The notes: generated by a model not told the origin, from the letters alone. A stretch of 23,921 nucleotides of DNA from Sphingobacterium thalpophilum (GCA_943328865.2 CALQBR020000001.1:1-23921); one strand, 5' to 3'. Counted from the stretch's first letter, positions 16,295-23,291 are shown. Numbers and translations: made by a program.

Positions 16295-16894
16295 ATGGAA
16301 AATTCTTTTGAGACTTTGATAGCTAGTTATCTTGAAAATAAAGTAGGTATATCAGAACATTTTTTGAGCAATGAGTTGGCCAATAGTTTGAAACAAAATC
16401 TAATTACTTTAAATCATGAACATTTATTGAATACAGCTGGAATTGGCAATTCAGAGAAGCTGTCTTATGATGGAGCCATACGGAGTGATTCTATTTATTG
16501 GCTTGACAAAAAACACAACAACGAATTCGAAAACATTTTTTTCACTCAAATAGAAGCATTTATTCAATATTTGAACGCTACTTGTTTTGCTGGAATAACG
16601 GGATACGAGTTTCATTATTCGCTATATGAATCGGGTGATTTCTTCTTAAAGCATTTGGATCAATTCAAAAACAATCCCAGTCGAAAATATTCTATGATCA
16701 GTTATTTAAATAGCAACTGGCAAGAAGGAGATGGAGGGGAACTAATGATTCATCAGATGGAGGGCAATCAAAAAATTTCGCCAATTCAAGGTAAAACAAT
16801 TTTTTTTAAAAGTGACGAACTTCTTCATGAAGTTTTAGTTACTCAAAAGACTAGGATGAGTATAACAGGATGGCTAAAGAGTGATAGATATTAA
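16295..16894 (+). CDS. 2-oxoglutarate/Fe(II)-dependent oxygenase, prolyl-4-hydroxylase type
   Basis: A 199-aa double-stranded beta-helix dioxygenase. Iron ligands are H120 and D122 (FFLKHLDQF) and H178 (LLHEVL); R187 (TRMSITGWLK) is placed to bind 2-oxoglutarate. Y111 in HYSLYESGDFF and the strand ISYLNSNWQEGDGGEL match the P4H/PKHD fold. Such enzymes hydroxylate proline or other side chains; the target here is unknown. The N-terminal 55 residues are a helical cap. It lies 132 bases after the YchJ gene on the same strand and may be separately transcribed. Confidence 0.88.
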   Translation: MENSFETLIASYLENKVGISEHFLSNELANSLKQNLITLNHEHLLNTAGIGNSEKLSYDGAIRSDSIYWLDKKHNNEFENIFFTQIEAFIQYLNATCFAGITGYEFHYSLYESGDFFLKHLDQFKNNPSRKYSMISYLNSNWQEGDGGELMIHQMEGNQKISPIQGKTIFFKSDELLHEVLVTQKTRMSITGWLKSDRY

Positions 16895-16960
16895 TTGGTT
16901 AAGTGCAAGAATAATCAATATAAATAGACTATGCTTAGGTGAGTTAATGACTTTTTGTAA

Positions 16961-17284
16961 TTAAACCGCAATTTAAATTCAATAAAGAATAATACGACTA
17001 ATTTATACGATAAATCATCTTTTGCTAATAAGTCGATTGGGACTGAATTTGTAAAAAACTTTTCGGTTCATAGTGACTTGGAGAAATTACAATCAAATCT
17101 TGACATAGGTAGCCTGTAGAAAATCTGTTCAATTTATGAGGGATTTTGTAACCGCTTGTTTATCTTTATTATTAACTAAAGAGTTTACTGTATACATGCT
17201 ACTTTATATTTAGCTTTCTATAATCAGAAAGGAGCATCCTATTATTTTGATACCCCTAAAGGAACACAAAAAAATTTCACATAA
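16961..17284 (+). pseudogene. Possible decayed gene with two in-frame stops
   Basis: One plus-strand frame stays open for about 107 codons, interrupted only by TAG at 17117 and TAA at 17177. In AT-rich non-coding DNA several more stops would be expected. The three pieces look protein-like: LYDKSSFANKSIGTEFVKNF, then ICSIYEGFCNRLFIFIIN, then LAFYNQKGASYYFDTPKGTQ. No start codon is evident and I do not recognise the family. It may be a remnant of a lost gene, or chance. Confidence 0.35.
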
Positions 17285-17469
17285 TTTAAGACAAATTACT
17301 TATTTCTTCTTTAGAATAAAAAAAGTCATTTTAAATTATTGAAATCTGTATTTTGACAAAAAATTATAATTCTTTTAAATACTTCACTTCACAAAAATTG
17401 ATTTCAATTTGTTTGTCATTAAAAAACACTCATTAGATAGTAGGTATTAGAAGCCAGTAAAAAAAAATT

Positions 17470-17504
17470 GTTTAAATTAAACGATTGTTTAATTTAATTA
17501 AACA
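17470..17504. repeat. Two tandem GTTTAA/TTAAAC palindromes
   Basis: GTTTAA-A-TTAAAC at 17470-17482 and TGTTTAA-N5-TTAAACA at 17486-17504 lie 19 bp apart centre to centre, so on nearly the same helix face. They sit between two convergent genes, with no gene start nearby. They could be operators, a protein-binding array or low-complexity sequence. Confidence 0.45.
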
Positions 17505-17595
17505 TATTGTTAATATTGAATAATTAAAATCCAAACTTTAGCATAAGGATTCCAATATTTCTTGCATACGGAATTCAATTAAAAAATGTTTTATT

Positions 17596-18162
17596 CTAAT
17601 GTGTAATCCAATTTTCTAAAATCTTTTTTCCATAAGGTGTTAAAATACTTTCGGGATGAAACTGAAGGCCACGAACATCAAAATTTTTATGACGTAAAGA
17701 CATGATTCGTCCCTTTTTGTCGGTAGCAGTAATCTCTAAAACTTCAGGAAAATCTTTCTTATCCACCACCCAAGAATGGTATCTTCCAACTTCAATTTCA
17801 TGAGGCAATCCATCAAATAAATTTTCATCGCTCACTAGAATCTCAATTTTACTAGATACCCCATGATATACTTTTTCCAAATTAATGAGTTGCGCTCCAA
17901 AAACCTCTCCTATGGCTTGTTGTCCCAAGCAAATGCCTAAAATACTTTTGGTAGACGCATAGGTTTTGATGACTTCTTTCAATAAACCTGCGTCATTAGG
18001 AATTCCAGGTCCCGGTGATAAGAGTATTTTATCAAAAAAATTAATTTCGTCAATATCAAATTCGTCATTGCGGAACACAGTGACCTCACAGTCAAAATCT
18101 TCTAGGTAATGTACTAAATTATAAGTGAAACTGTCGTAATTATCAATCACTAGTATTTTCAT
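17596..18162 (-). CDS. trpG: Glutamine amidotransferase, anthranilate/aminodeoxychorismate synthase component II
   Basis: A 188-aa class I glutaminase that feeds ammonia to TrpE or PabB. The domain starts ILVIDNYDSFTYNLVHYL. The oxyanion region is LLSPGPGIPNDAGL (47-60), the nucleophile is C78 in GICLGQQAIGE, and the catalytic His/Glu pair is H169 and E171 in QFHPES. No trpE, pabB or other trp gene is in the window, so it is a stand-alone copy that may serve anthranilate, aminodeoxychorismate or both; sequence alone cannot separate TrpG from PabA. A 16-bp AT-rich repeat occurs inverted on each side of the gene. The start ATG at 18162 is standard for the family. Confidence 0.92.
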   Translation of the reverse strand: MKILVIDNYDSFTYNLVHYLEDFDCEVTVFRNDEFDIDEINFFDKILLSPGPGIPNDAGLLKEVIKTYASTKSILGICLGQQAIGEVFGAQLINLEKVYHGVSSKIEILVSDENLFDGLPHEIEVGRYHSWVVDKKDFPEVLEITATDKKGRIMSLRHKNFDVRGLQFHPESILTPYGKKILENWITH

Positions 18163-18274
18163 TTGATCATATTAAAAAATTATATTGCTGAAATAGGTTA
18201 AGATTAGGATGGACTACTTCATTTAATGAGTTTTGTGTTTTTGTCAAAGACTCAATTGCGGTATAAAATTAGCC

Positions 18275-18290
18275 TTTAATTAAATTAAAC
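18275..18290 (-). repeat. Inverted copy of the GTTTAATTTAATTAAA element upstream of trpG
   Basis: On the minus strand these 16 bases read GTTTAATTTAATTAAA, identical to plus-strand 17487-17502. The two copies face each other around trpG. This copy lies 113 bases before the trpG start, where a regulator could act. The remainder of 18163-18424 contains no gene; a small stem CTTAGA-GCAA-TCTAAG at 18395-18410 lies in it without a T-run. Confidence 0.4.
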
Positions 18291-18424
18291 CAATGCCAAT
18301 CTACCTGAAAAATATTTTAGATTCTGATAGGAATTTGATTTAATGTCTTTTTAGCGCAAACTATTTTTTGTTTCTGATAATGAATTTTATTTTTCTTAGA
18401 GCAATCTAAGAGCATTTAAATCAT

Positions 18425-18982
18425 TTAAAAATAGAGTACTACATTTAAATCAAATTCATCATATATGGTTTGATCTCCTAAATCGTCAAAGAAACTACCA
18501 GTGCTGTATTGAATATCGTATTTGGTTCGGTCAATTATTAATTTTGTAGAGGCAGTTTTGTTTTTAACAATCAGATTAAAAAATACTGGATTTGTCACAC
18601 CTTTAATAGTCAAATCGGCTTTAATTGCATAGGAATTATTCTTTTTCTTACTAATTGATTTAAAAACCAATTTGGAGGTTTTAAAATTACTAACATTAAA
18701 GAAGTCACTCGATTTGAGATGTCCCTCTAGTTTTATTTTATCCTTTCCAGTTTGATCTGTATTGCAAATTGTAGTCATATCAACAACAAAATTACCACCC
18801 ACTATTGTATTATTTTTAAAAAGAAGGGTGCCTTCTTTTAAGTTAATGGTTCCTTCGTGTTGTCCGGTTATTTTTTTTCCAATCCAACTGACTTTGCTCT
18901 GGTAAATATTGATGGATTTGGTTTGTGCGGTAACATTTAGATATAGAAACAGCAACAATATAACGGATAGTATCTTATTCAT
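18425..18982 (-). CDS. YceI-like periplasmic protein, second copy
   Basis: A 185-aa exported lipocalin-like protein. A signal peptide (cleavage near LNVTAQ) precedes the YceI beta-barrel. Family marks are KVSWIGKKITGQHEGTINLK, GGNFVVDMTTI, the KLEGHLKSSDFF loop and TNPVFFNLIV. YceI proteins bind isoprenoid-type lipids such as polyprenyl chains or quinones; periplasmic location is inferred from the signal. It is about half identical by eye to the neighbour at 19212-19781, with extra Lys and Asn and looser loops, suggesting divergence after tandem duplication. The gap of 229 bases and a terminator between the copies indicate separate transcription. Confidence 0.9.
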   Translation of the reverse strand: MNKILSVILLLFLYLNVTAQTKSINIYQSKVSWIGKKITGQHEGTINLKEGTLLFKNNTIVGGNFVVDMTTICNTDQTGKDKIKLEGHLKSSDFFNVSNFKTSKLVFKSISKKKNNSYAIKADLTIKGVTNPVFFNLIVKNKTASTKLIIDRTKYDIQYSTGSFFDDLGDQTIYDEFDLNVVLYF

Positions 18983-19157
18983 GATAATTGAATTTAATAT
19001 TTAAACTTTAGTTTACAATTATTTAAAATGGTGCTCCTGAATTTGAATACAGGTATAGGTCCTCTTATAAAATTACAATAAAAGCTTGATATTAAACACT
19101 TTAAATAATTTTAAATCAATAATTTGTGTTATATTTATTCTTTTTTTAAAACAAAAA

Positions 19158-19179
19158 CCCTGACAAAATATTGCCAGGG
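19158..19179 (-). terminator. Terminator after the marR-nitroreductase-yceI operon
   Basis: A 9-bp stem with one mismatch (ccctgacaa / ttgccaggg) around the loop aata, followed on the minus strand by TTTTTGTTTT. It lies 33 bases after the yceI stop at 19212. Confidence 0.8.
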
Positions 19180-19211
19180 CCTGTTGTTTATCAAAATAAC
19201 TATTTTATTCG

Positions 19212-19781
19212 TTAGAACTGCAAAGCTACTTTTAATTCGAATTCATCTGCGATAGCTTTGTCTCCCAAGTTTTCGAAGAAACTTCCAGAACCATATTTAA
19301 TATCGTATTTTGTTCGGTCAACATTCAAAGCAGTTGTAGCCGTTTTTCCAGCCACAGTAATTTCAAATGTTATTGGATTTGTTTTGTCTTTGATTTTTAA
19401 ATCTGCTGTTACCTTATAAACATTATTCCCTTTATCAGCAATGGTTTTAAAAACTAAAGTAGCAGTTGGGAATTTTTCTGTTCCAAAGAAATCATCTGCT
19501 TTCAAGTGTCCGTCTAATTTTTCTTTTCCTTCTCCAGCTTTTAAATCAGTTGTAGATATTGAAGCCATATTTACAGTGAAATTACCACCGACTAATTTTT
19601 CACCTTTGAAAATTAATGCCCCTTCTTGAAGATTAATTGTTCCTTCATGTTGTCCTGTTACTTTTTTTCCAACCCAGTTGATTTTGCTTTTCGAAGCATT
19701 TACTTTTTTGGTTTGCGCATTAAGAGTTACTGTCCCGAATACTACTAATAAGGCAATGGCAATTGTTTTTAAATTTTTCAT
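19212..19781 (-). CDS. YceI-like periplasmic protein, operon copy
   Basis: A 189-aa exported YceI-domain protein. Signal peptide MKNLKTIAIALLVVFGTVTLNAQ ends near AQ. The barrel shows KINWVGKKVTGQHEGTINLQ, GGNFTVNMASI, KLDGHLKADDFF and TNPITFEITVAGK, with the end motif DRTKYDIKYGSGSFFENLGD. The family binds isoprenoid lipids. It starts 27 bases after the nitroreductase stop on the same strand, so it is the last gene of the marR-nitroreductase-yceI operon. Its sequence is closer to family consensus than the downstream paralogue and is likely the ancestral copy. Confidence 0.92.
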   Translation of the reverse strand: MKNLKTIAIALLVVFGTVTLNAQTKKVNASKSKINWVGKKVTGQHEGTINLQEGALIFKGEKLVGGNFTVNMASISTTDLKAGEGKEKLDGHLKADDFFGTEKFPTATLVFKTIADKGNNVYKVTADLKIKDKTNPITFEITVAGKTATTALNVDRTKYDIKYGSGSFFENLGDKAIADEFELKVALQF

Positions 19782-19808
19782 GTTTTAAATGGATTTGATT
19801 GTTAATAA

Positions 19809-20441
19809 TTATAGTGTAATAAATAATTCTTCATTTGATTTTCTTACTTTTTTATAGTGCTGAGTTTCGTCGTCCTTGTGACGGTAGCCTATTGTTGCGA
19901 TAACTGAAGCATTGAGTCCTTTTTCAGTTAATCCTAAAATTTCATTGAATGCATTTGCATCAAATCCTTCCATTGGAGTCACATCAATTTTTAATTCTGC
20001 CGAAGCATTCATTAAATTAGCCAAAGCCAAATAGGTTTGTTTTGACGTCCAAATGTTCTTTAAATCGGATTCTAAAGGGGTGATTTTTGATTTCATAAAA
20101 TCCCCAAAACCAGATAAGTTTTCAAGAGGGATACCACGTGTTTCACTAATATTATTAATGTAGTTGTCAATTTGAGTGTCGCCTATATTCGTTTCATTAG
20201 CAAATACAATTACATGAGATGCGTCAGTAATCTGACTTTGATTCCAAGCTACTGGTTTCAATTTTTCGCGTAAATCAGCATTTTCTATAATCAAAACTTT
20301 GAAAGGTTGCAAACCATAGGAAGAAGAACTCAATCGAATGGCTTCTTTCAAGGTATTTAAATCTTCGTTTGATATTTTTTTGGAAGCATCAAATTTCTTG
20401 GTGGCGTATCTCCAATTTTGTTGTTCAATAAAAGTACTCAT
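19809..20441 (-). CDS. NAD(P)H-dependent nitroreductase family oxidoreductase
   Basis: A 210-aa FMN flavoprotein of the NfsB/dihydropteridine reductase group, which reduces nitro compounds or quinones with NAD(P)H. The FMN-binding start RYATKKFDASKK lies at 11-22, and SSSSYGLQPFKVLII at 38-52 contacts the flavin. The C-terminal stretch GLNASVIATIGYRHKDDE matches the second FMN contact. It is a homodimer in known relatives. It starts 24 bases after the MarR stop and is followed by yceI, so it is the probable enzyme of an operon that MarR controls; its natural substrate is unknown. Confidence 0.93.
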   Translation of the reverse strand: MSTFIEQQNWRYATKKFDASKKISNEDLNTLKEAIRLSSSSYGLQPFKVLIIENADLREKLKPVAWNQSQITDASHVIVFANETNIGDTQIDNYINNISETRGIPLENLSGFGDFMKSKITPLESDLKNIWTSKQTYLALANLMNASAELKIDVTPMEGFDANAFNEILGLTEKGLNASVIATIGYRHKDDETQHYKKVRKSNEELFITL

Positions 20442-20465
20442 AATATTAATCGATATTAATTAAGG

Positions 20466-20921
20466 TTAGGATGTTCTGAATTTTTCTAATAAATGATTTA
20501 ATTGATCTAATTCTTCCGTGTTCAAGTTTTTTGAAAAAGATAATTCATAGTCAATTACTTTTGGATCTAACACTGTCAATAATTCAAGCCCTTTTGGTGT
20601 GATGAGTACTTCTATTTTACGACGATTCTCAGGGCAAACCTCACGGGTAACCAATTCTTTTAAGAGTAACTTATCGACAAGTCGGGTTGTGTTACTGGTC
20701 TTGGCTAACATTCTTTCTTGAATCAGGCACATATTGGCAGGTTTTCCTTTTTGCCCTCTTAAAATTCGCAGGACATTAAATTGTTCTTCTGAAATATCAT
20801 AAGGTTTTAAAATTTCACTAAATTTTTCTGAGATTATATTTTGAGTATACAAAATATTCAGCACCGTTTTCTTAGGAATGGCTATAGGCGAATTCGATTT
20901 TATGATTTTTTCAATAGTCAT
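20466..20921 (-). CDS. MarR family transcriptional regulator
   Basis: A 151-aa winged helix-turn-helix repressor. The DNA-binding part runs from about 42 to 112: EEQFNVLRILRGQKGKPANM, recognition helix KTSNTTRLVDKLLLKELV, and wing EVCPENRRKIEVLITPKG. N- and C-terminal helices form the dimer. C65 and C96 are the only cysteines and could sense oxidants or electrophiles as some MarR proteins do, but this is not shown. It is the first gene of marR-nitroreductase-yceI, and palindromes over its own promoter suggest autorepression. Confidence 0.93.
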   Translation of the reverse strand: MTIEKIIKSNSPIAIPKKTVLNILYTQNIISEKFSEILKPYDISEEQFNVLRILRGQKGKPANMCLIQERMLAKTSNTTRLVDKLLLKELVTREVCPENRRKIEVLITPKGLELLTVLDPKVIDYELSFSKNLNTEELDQLNHLLEKFRTS

Positions 20922-20922
20922 A

Positions 20923-20962
20923 TTTGTTGCTACAAAATTTGTACATACAAATATATATTTGT
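20923..20962 (-). promoter_or_regulatory. MarR operon promoter and likely operator palindromes
   Basis: Three overlapping inverted repeats share TTTGT/ACAAA half-sites: TTTGT-tgct-ACAAA (20923-20936), TACAAA-A-TTTGTA (20931-20943) and the perfect 16-bp ACAAATATATATTTGT (20947-20962). The last contains TATATTTG on the minus strand (20955-20948), a -7 element 27 bases before the MarR start. A CAAA at 20978-20981 gives a -33 candidate with a long 22-base spacer. The layout fits a MarR dimer blocking polymerase; which repeat is bound is inference. Confidence 0.65.
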
Positions 20963-21102
20963 TTTCAATTTTATATACAAATAGGATGTTATTTTAATGT
21001 TAAAATAATTCTAAGTGATAAATCAATTTAATGTTAAACATTTTTTTGAGTGATATTTTTTATCGAATTTTGAATTCTATAAAAATTTAAGTATTAGAAA
21101 AG

Positions 21103-21417
21103 ATGAATCTACAGCAAGAAGATTGGATTAACCAATTAGAACAAGATACCAATGCGGTTATCCTAGATGTAAGAACAGAAGGCGAGTGTAATGAAGGAAT
21201 AATTCCACAGGCCATCAATATTGATATCCATAAAGGGCAAGGATTTATTTATCAAATAGATGAATTGGATAAATCCAAAAACTATTATGTGTATTGCAGA
21301 TCAGGCGCAAGAAGCGAACAGGCGTGTCATTTAATGAACCAAATGGGTTTTGGAAACACCTTTAATCTTTTAGGTGGTATTATGCAATGGCAAGGAGAGG
21401 TGGTTTCACCGGAATAA
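21103..21417 (+). CDS. Single-domain rhodanese-like sulfurtransferase
   Basis: A 104-aa cytoplasmic protein consisting of one rhodanese domain. It starts AVILDVRTEGECNEGIIPQA (18-37), carries the catalytic loop CRSGARS with C65, and ends NTFNLLGGIMQWQGE. Such small proteins (GlpE/PspE-like) carry sulfane sulfur between thiosulfate, thiols or persulfides. It is transcribed away from the MarR operon and ends in a very strong terminator. A link to the persulfide dioxygenase upstream is functional inference only. Confidence 0.93.
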   Translation: MNLQQEDWINQLEQDTNAVILDVRTEGECNEGIIPQAINIDIHKGQGFIYQIDELDKSKNYYVYCRSGARSEQACHLMNQMGFGNTFNLLGGIMQWQGEVVSPE

Positions 21418-21441
21418 TATTCTAACCCTTTTATTTTTGCT

Positions 21442-21485
21442 AAAAACACTTAAAAAGCTTTTTGGGCTTTTTAAGTGTTTTTTTT
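21442..21485 (+). terminator. Strong terminator after the rhodanese gene
   Basis: A perfect 17-bp stem (aaaaacacttaaaaagc / gctttttaagtgttttt) with a 7-nt loop and continuing T-run, 24 bases after the stop codon. It could act in both directions. Confidence 0.95.
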
Positions 21486-21605
21486 GTTTTTTACATAAAT
21501 CAAAATTAATTTAATGCTATGAAAATCAAAATGTTGAATTTTTATATTTTATTTTTTTATTTTTTGTAGGCCGATTATAAAAGCAAATGGTATAATATAA
21601 ATCAA

Positions 21606-22163
21606 ATGACTTTAGATAGACACAATCAAAAACACGATCTAAGCAGGACTAAAACGCCTGAAGCTACTATTGAAAAATCGCAAGGGGAATTTATTTTTGT
21701 AGTACAAAAGCATGCAGCTTCTCACTTGCACTATGATTTCAGACTAGAAATGGAGGGTGTTTTAAAAAGCTGGTCAATTCCAAAAGGCCCTTCGATGAAT
21801 CCTTCTATTAAAAGATTAGCTATTAGGGTAGAAGACCATCCTTTCAGTTACAAAGATTTTGAAGGTACTATTAAAGAAGGGAATTATGGAGCTGGAAAAG
21901 TCATTGTTTGGGATTCGGGTACATACTATTTATCGGAAGAATCATTTGAAGGTTCACCTGAACATAAATTGAAAAAAGGACTCCGACAAGGCCATTTTAG
22001 TTTTATACTACAAGGTAAGAAATTAAAAGGTGAATTTTCATTAGTAAAATTAAAAGGCAAACAAGAGAATGCTTGGCTTTTAATTAAAAAAAAGGATGTC
22101 TATGCTAGCAATGCTGATATTTTGAATAAAAATAACTCGGTCATTTCTAATGAAACGTTATGA
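21606..22163 (+). CDS. Stand-alone LigD-type DNA 3'-phosphoesterase
   Basis: A 185-aa protein made only of the 3'-phosphoesterase (PE) domain that precedes ligase in some LigD proteins. It heals 3' ends by removing 3' phosphate or ribonucleotides. The core motif QKHAASHLHYDFRLE gives H36, H42, D44 and R46, and EDHPFSYKDFEGTI gives H78, Y82 and E86; spacing matches the metal and phosphate pocket known for P. aeruginosa LigD. The IPKGPS (58-63) and GNYGAG (92-97) segments are conserved too. No ligase, polymerase domain or Ku gene is in the window, so a partner would have to be elsewhere. The tail after 165 is Asn/Ser-rich. Confidence 0.92.
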   Translation: MTLDRHNQKHDLSRTKTPEATIEKSQGEFIFVVQKHAASHLHYDFRLEMEGVLKSWSIPKGPSMNPSIKRLAIRVEDHPFSYKDFEGTIKEGNYGAGKVIVWDSGTYYLSEESFEGSPEHKLKKGLRQGHFSFILQGKKLKGEFSLVKLKGKQENAWLLIKKKDVYASNADILNKNNSVISNETL

Positions 22164-22227
22164 CGATTGTAAAAAATGTGTCATTAAAAAGTCAACAACA
22201 ATATTTTAAATTATAATTAGATATAAA

Positions 22228-22344
22228 ATGGATTTTCTAAAATTCGTATTTTTTGATTTATTATTATCCATCCAATTGGGGGTAATGGTTTTTGGTTTAA
22301 TATGTATCGTTTTTTTAATCTATAAGATTCTAAAAAACAAATGA
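22228..22344 (+). CDS. Small single-span membrane protein, 38 aa
   Basis: An ORF with ATG at 22228 and TGA at 22342-22344. Residues 4-35 form one long hydrophobic helix, ending YKILKNK, a positive-inside-type tail. It lies 64 bases after the phosphoesterase stop. No family recognised; it resembles known tiny membrane proteins in shape only, and coding status needs homologues or expression. Confidence 0.45.
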   Translation: MDFLKFVFFDLLLSIQLGVMVFGLICIVFLIYKILKNK

Positions 22345-22415
22345 TAAGAAAAGTAATAAAGGACATCATAAATATGTTTGATTGAAGTCCTTAATTTCTG
22401 CGAACTGTGTTTAAA

Positions 22416-22520
22416 ATGAGATACTGTTTTATGAAATATTTATTTTTAATTAGTGCTTATTTTATCAAAAAAAATACCTTTAGGAATTTAGAATCGGAAA
22501 TTACAGGACTTAATAAATAA
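22416..22520 (+). CDS. Possible tiny membrane-associated peptide, 34 aa
   Basis: A short ORF whose N-terminal half (MRYCFMKYLFLISAYF) is hydrophobic and whose end is polar (NTFRNLESEITGLNK). It may be chance, since AT-rich DNA favours such frames. It is reported because it sits between two better candidates. Confidence 0.25.
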   Translation: MRYCFMKYLFLISAYFIKKNTFRNLESEITGLNK

Positions 22521-22559
22521 GGAATTATCAAAAAGAAAATTAAAATAGTAAAGCAAAAC

Positions 22560-22727
22560 ATGCGCCAACGGCTTCATCGAGAGCCTCGCTATATTCACCC
22601 AAGACTGAAGTTTCTTCCTAATATTGTAATCAATCTGATAAGCCTAATTATATCTCTTATTGTTGTTGGAGGTGTCATCTATATAGTAATGCGTTATTTA
22701 GTTAATAAATTTTATCATTTGGATTGA
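22560..22727 (+). CDS. Small single-span membrane protein with basic N terminus, 55 aa
   Basis: An ORF with a basic hydrophilic head (MRQRLHREPRYIHPRLKF) followed by a single hydrophobic helix at about 20-44 (INLISLIISLIVVGGVIYIV) and a short polar tail, so N-in topology is predicted. The segment's composition is less AT-biased than the surrounding sequence (CGC, CGG, CGA codons), which supports real coding. Unknown family; candidate for a stress-related small protein beside the tmRNA gene. Confidence 0.5.
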   Translation: MRQRLHREPRYIHPRLKFLPNIVINLISLIISLIVVGGVIYIVMRYLVNKFYHLD

Positions 22728-22800
22728 AAAAATAAATTGGATAACACCACAATATTTAAATAATTAATTTACAAGAAAAAAGATAGGAATATGAAATAGC

Positions 22801-22840
22801 AAAAAAAACATCTTGTTGTAATAACAAGATGTTTTTTTTT
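22801..22840. terminator. Bidirectional terminator next to tmRNA
   Basis: A 17-bp stem (8 A plus catcttgtt / aacaagatg plus T-run) with a 5-nt loop, directly after the tmRNA 3' end on the minus strand. It also faces the small ORFs on the plus strand. Confidence 0.93.
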
Positions 22841-22841
22841 G

Positions 22842-23235
22842 TGGAGTCGCCGGGAATCGAACCCGGGTCCAAACAAGCAACTAAAAAGCTTTCTACGCGT
22901 TTATTTTCTGATTGAATTTTCGACTTTGTGCTTGGCCAGAAACAGCCACACGAAGCTTATCTTCTTATTTTCGAAAACCAGTTGAAGCCCATGGTAATCT
23001 AGGTTTATTTTTACGGTTCCCCTTTATTGACCGCCACAAACCAAGGCTTTCAAGGAGAATCCTGCTTTCCTATCTTATAGGAACGAGGCTAATCTTACTA
23101 TGATTCAGATTATGCAGCTAGAGCGTAGTTATTTTCGCCGTGTAAAAAGTATGAGACCATTTATTTACGAGAATTGTCTCAGTTCTCGACGTGCTTACCT
23201 TTCAATTCGACTTGCTGTCAAAACCAGTCGACCCC
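22842..23235 (-). ncRNA. ssrA: Transfer-messenger RNA (one-piece tmRNA)
   Basis: A 394-nt one-piece tmRNA that rescues stalled ribosomes. The 5' end GGGGTCGACTGGTTTTGACA is the classic tmRNA start, and the 3' end GGTTCGATTCCCGGCGACTCC is the T-arm and acceptor. The resume codon region encodes GENNYALAA followed by TAA near 23115-23143, a proteolysis tag ending LAA as in most bacteria. CCA is not encoded, as for tRNA-Tyr here. Ends are set by pairing GGGGTCG with CGACTCC plus one discriminator base, so they may be off by a base. Confidence 0.97.
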
Positions 23236-23269
23236 AATAATTTAATAACACTACCTTCAACAAGTATTC

Positions 23270-23291
23270 CAAAATTAAGAATGCAAATGTA
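23270..23291 (-). promoter_or_regulatory. Candidate -7 elements of the tmRNA gene
   Basis: Two TAnnTTTG matches lie on the minus strand, TAATTTTG at 23277-23270 and TACATTTG at 23291-23284, 35 and 49 bases before the tmRNA 5' end. Neither has a perfect -33 partner, so the active one is undecided. Confidence 0.4.

Larger units (their letters stand above)
16895..17595. other. 700-base gap without an intact gene
   Basis: No intact ORF, tRNA or clear terminator is visible between the 2OG oxygenase and trpG. The left half carries a decayed-looking reading frame and the right end carries two tandem palindromes, both listed separately. The segment 17285-17469 is AT-rich with nothing I can identify. 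Confidence 0.6.

Noticed and set aside
18395..18410. Stem CTTAGA-GCAA-TCTAAG downstream of the second yceI
   Set aside because: No T-run on either strand; too short to call a terminator.
21519..21569. 16-aa hydrophobic ORF upstream of the phosphoesterase
   Set aside because: Very AT-rich and no leader-peptide structure seen.
22341..22385. 14-aa ORF overlapping the stop of the 38-aa membrane ORF (ATGA)
   Set aside because: Too short to support; the overlap alone is weak evidence.
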